Source of the DNA: Corynebacterium sp. p3-SID1056
Lineage (GTDB): Bacteria; Actinomycetota; Actinomycetes; Mycobacteriales; Mycobacteriaceae
Reading direction: 5' to 3'
Assembly: GCF_025152525.1 (NCBI RefSeq)
Contig: NZ_JALXXL010000010.1
Span: forward strand, 26,221 to 90,220
DNA length: 64,000 nucleotides
The position numbers were made by a program, and so were the translations under genes. The notes under the pieces are model-generated. The model ran no database searches and was not told the DNA's origin. It saw only the letters and a program-made list of their open reading frames with translations. This document shows, in pieces, positions 63,967-64,000 of the stretch. Every line of letters begins with the position of its first letter. Position 1 is the first letter of the stretch.

Positions 63967-64000
63967 CGGGCGTGCGTGGGTAAATGCTTAGGTAAATGGA

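Overview
The window is a roughly 64% GC actinobacterial chromosome segment from a mycolate-producing Corynebacterium. The species cannot be named from the sequence alone. The evidence is the complete arabinogalactan and mycolic acid block (glf, glfT2, decaprenyl-phosphoryl-ribose phosphatase, ubiA, aftB, two mycolyltransferases, fadD32, pks13, accD4). It is followed by the MmpL3/CmpL1 - NYN - trmB - pckG block and the mtrP - glycosyltransferase - tmaT - aftD - lpqI block, in an order also known from C. glutamicum and, in pieces, from M. tuberculosis. No rRNA, tRNA or CRISPR array was seen.

Layout. 1-3.8 kb: end of a HAD phosphatase, glpK, and an LGFP/PGRP-type cell-wall amidase. 3.9-5.1 kb: glf. 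5.1-9.9 kb: a siderophore uptake locus (siderophore-interacting reductase, two FecCD permeases, ATPase, and a convergent binding lipoprotein) with a DtxR-like box at each end. 10.4-15.3 kb: lower beta-ketoadipate/3-oxoacid genes (thiolase, IclR regulator, CoA-transferase A and B, pcaD) with two abutting relics of catB and catC and a free-standing 27-residue peptide gene. 15.6-34 kb: the arabinogalactan/mycolate block, ending in a 36-residue peptide gene. 34-42 kb: a long minus-strand run trmB > NYN > mmpL3-type transporter > flippase-like membrane protein > FAD oxidoreductase > methyltransferase. The last two look like TmsA/TmsB, which make 10-methyl branched (tuberculostearic-type) fatty acids. 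42.4-44.2 kb: pckG.

44.3-49 kb is an accessory insertion between pckG and mtrP: LysR regulator, EamA exporter, NAD(P)-binding protein, an IS481-family transposase and a lower-GC Abi/HEPN protein. 49-64 kb returns to core envelope genes (mtrP, glycosyltransferase, an Rv0226c-like membrane protein, a DUF3068 protein, tmaT, aftD, a DUF2613 protein, an lpqI-type GH3 enzyme, a VanW protein, a lipase-like hydrolase) with small hypotheticals between them.

How the parts work together: FadD32 activates a meromycolate-type acyl chain, AccD4 carboxylates the partner acyl-CoA, and Pks13 condenses them. MtrP, TmaT and the MmpL3-type transporter support export of trehalose monomycolate. Cop1/CmytB attach mycolate outside the membrane to the arabinogalactan built by Glf, GlfT2, UbiA, AftB and AftD. 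Most functional calls rest on family recognition and gene order. Regulatory sites, the peptide genes and the structured-RNA candidate are inferences.
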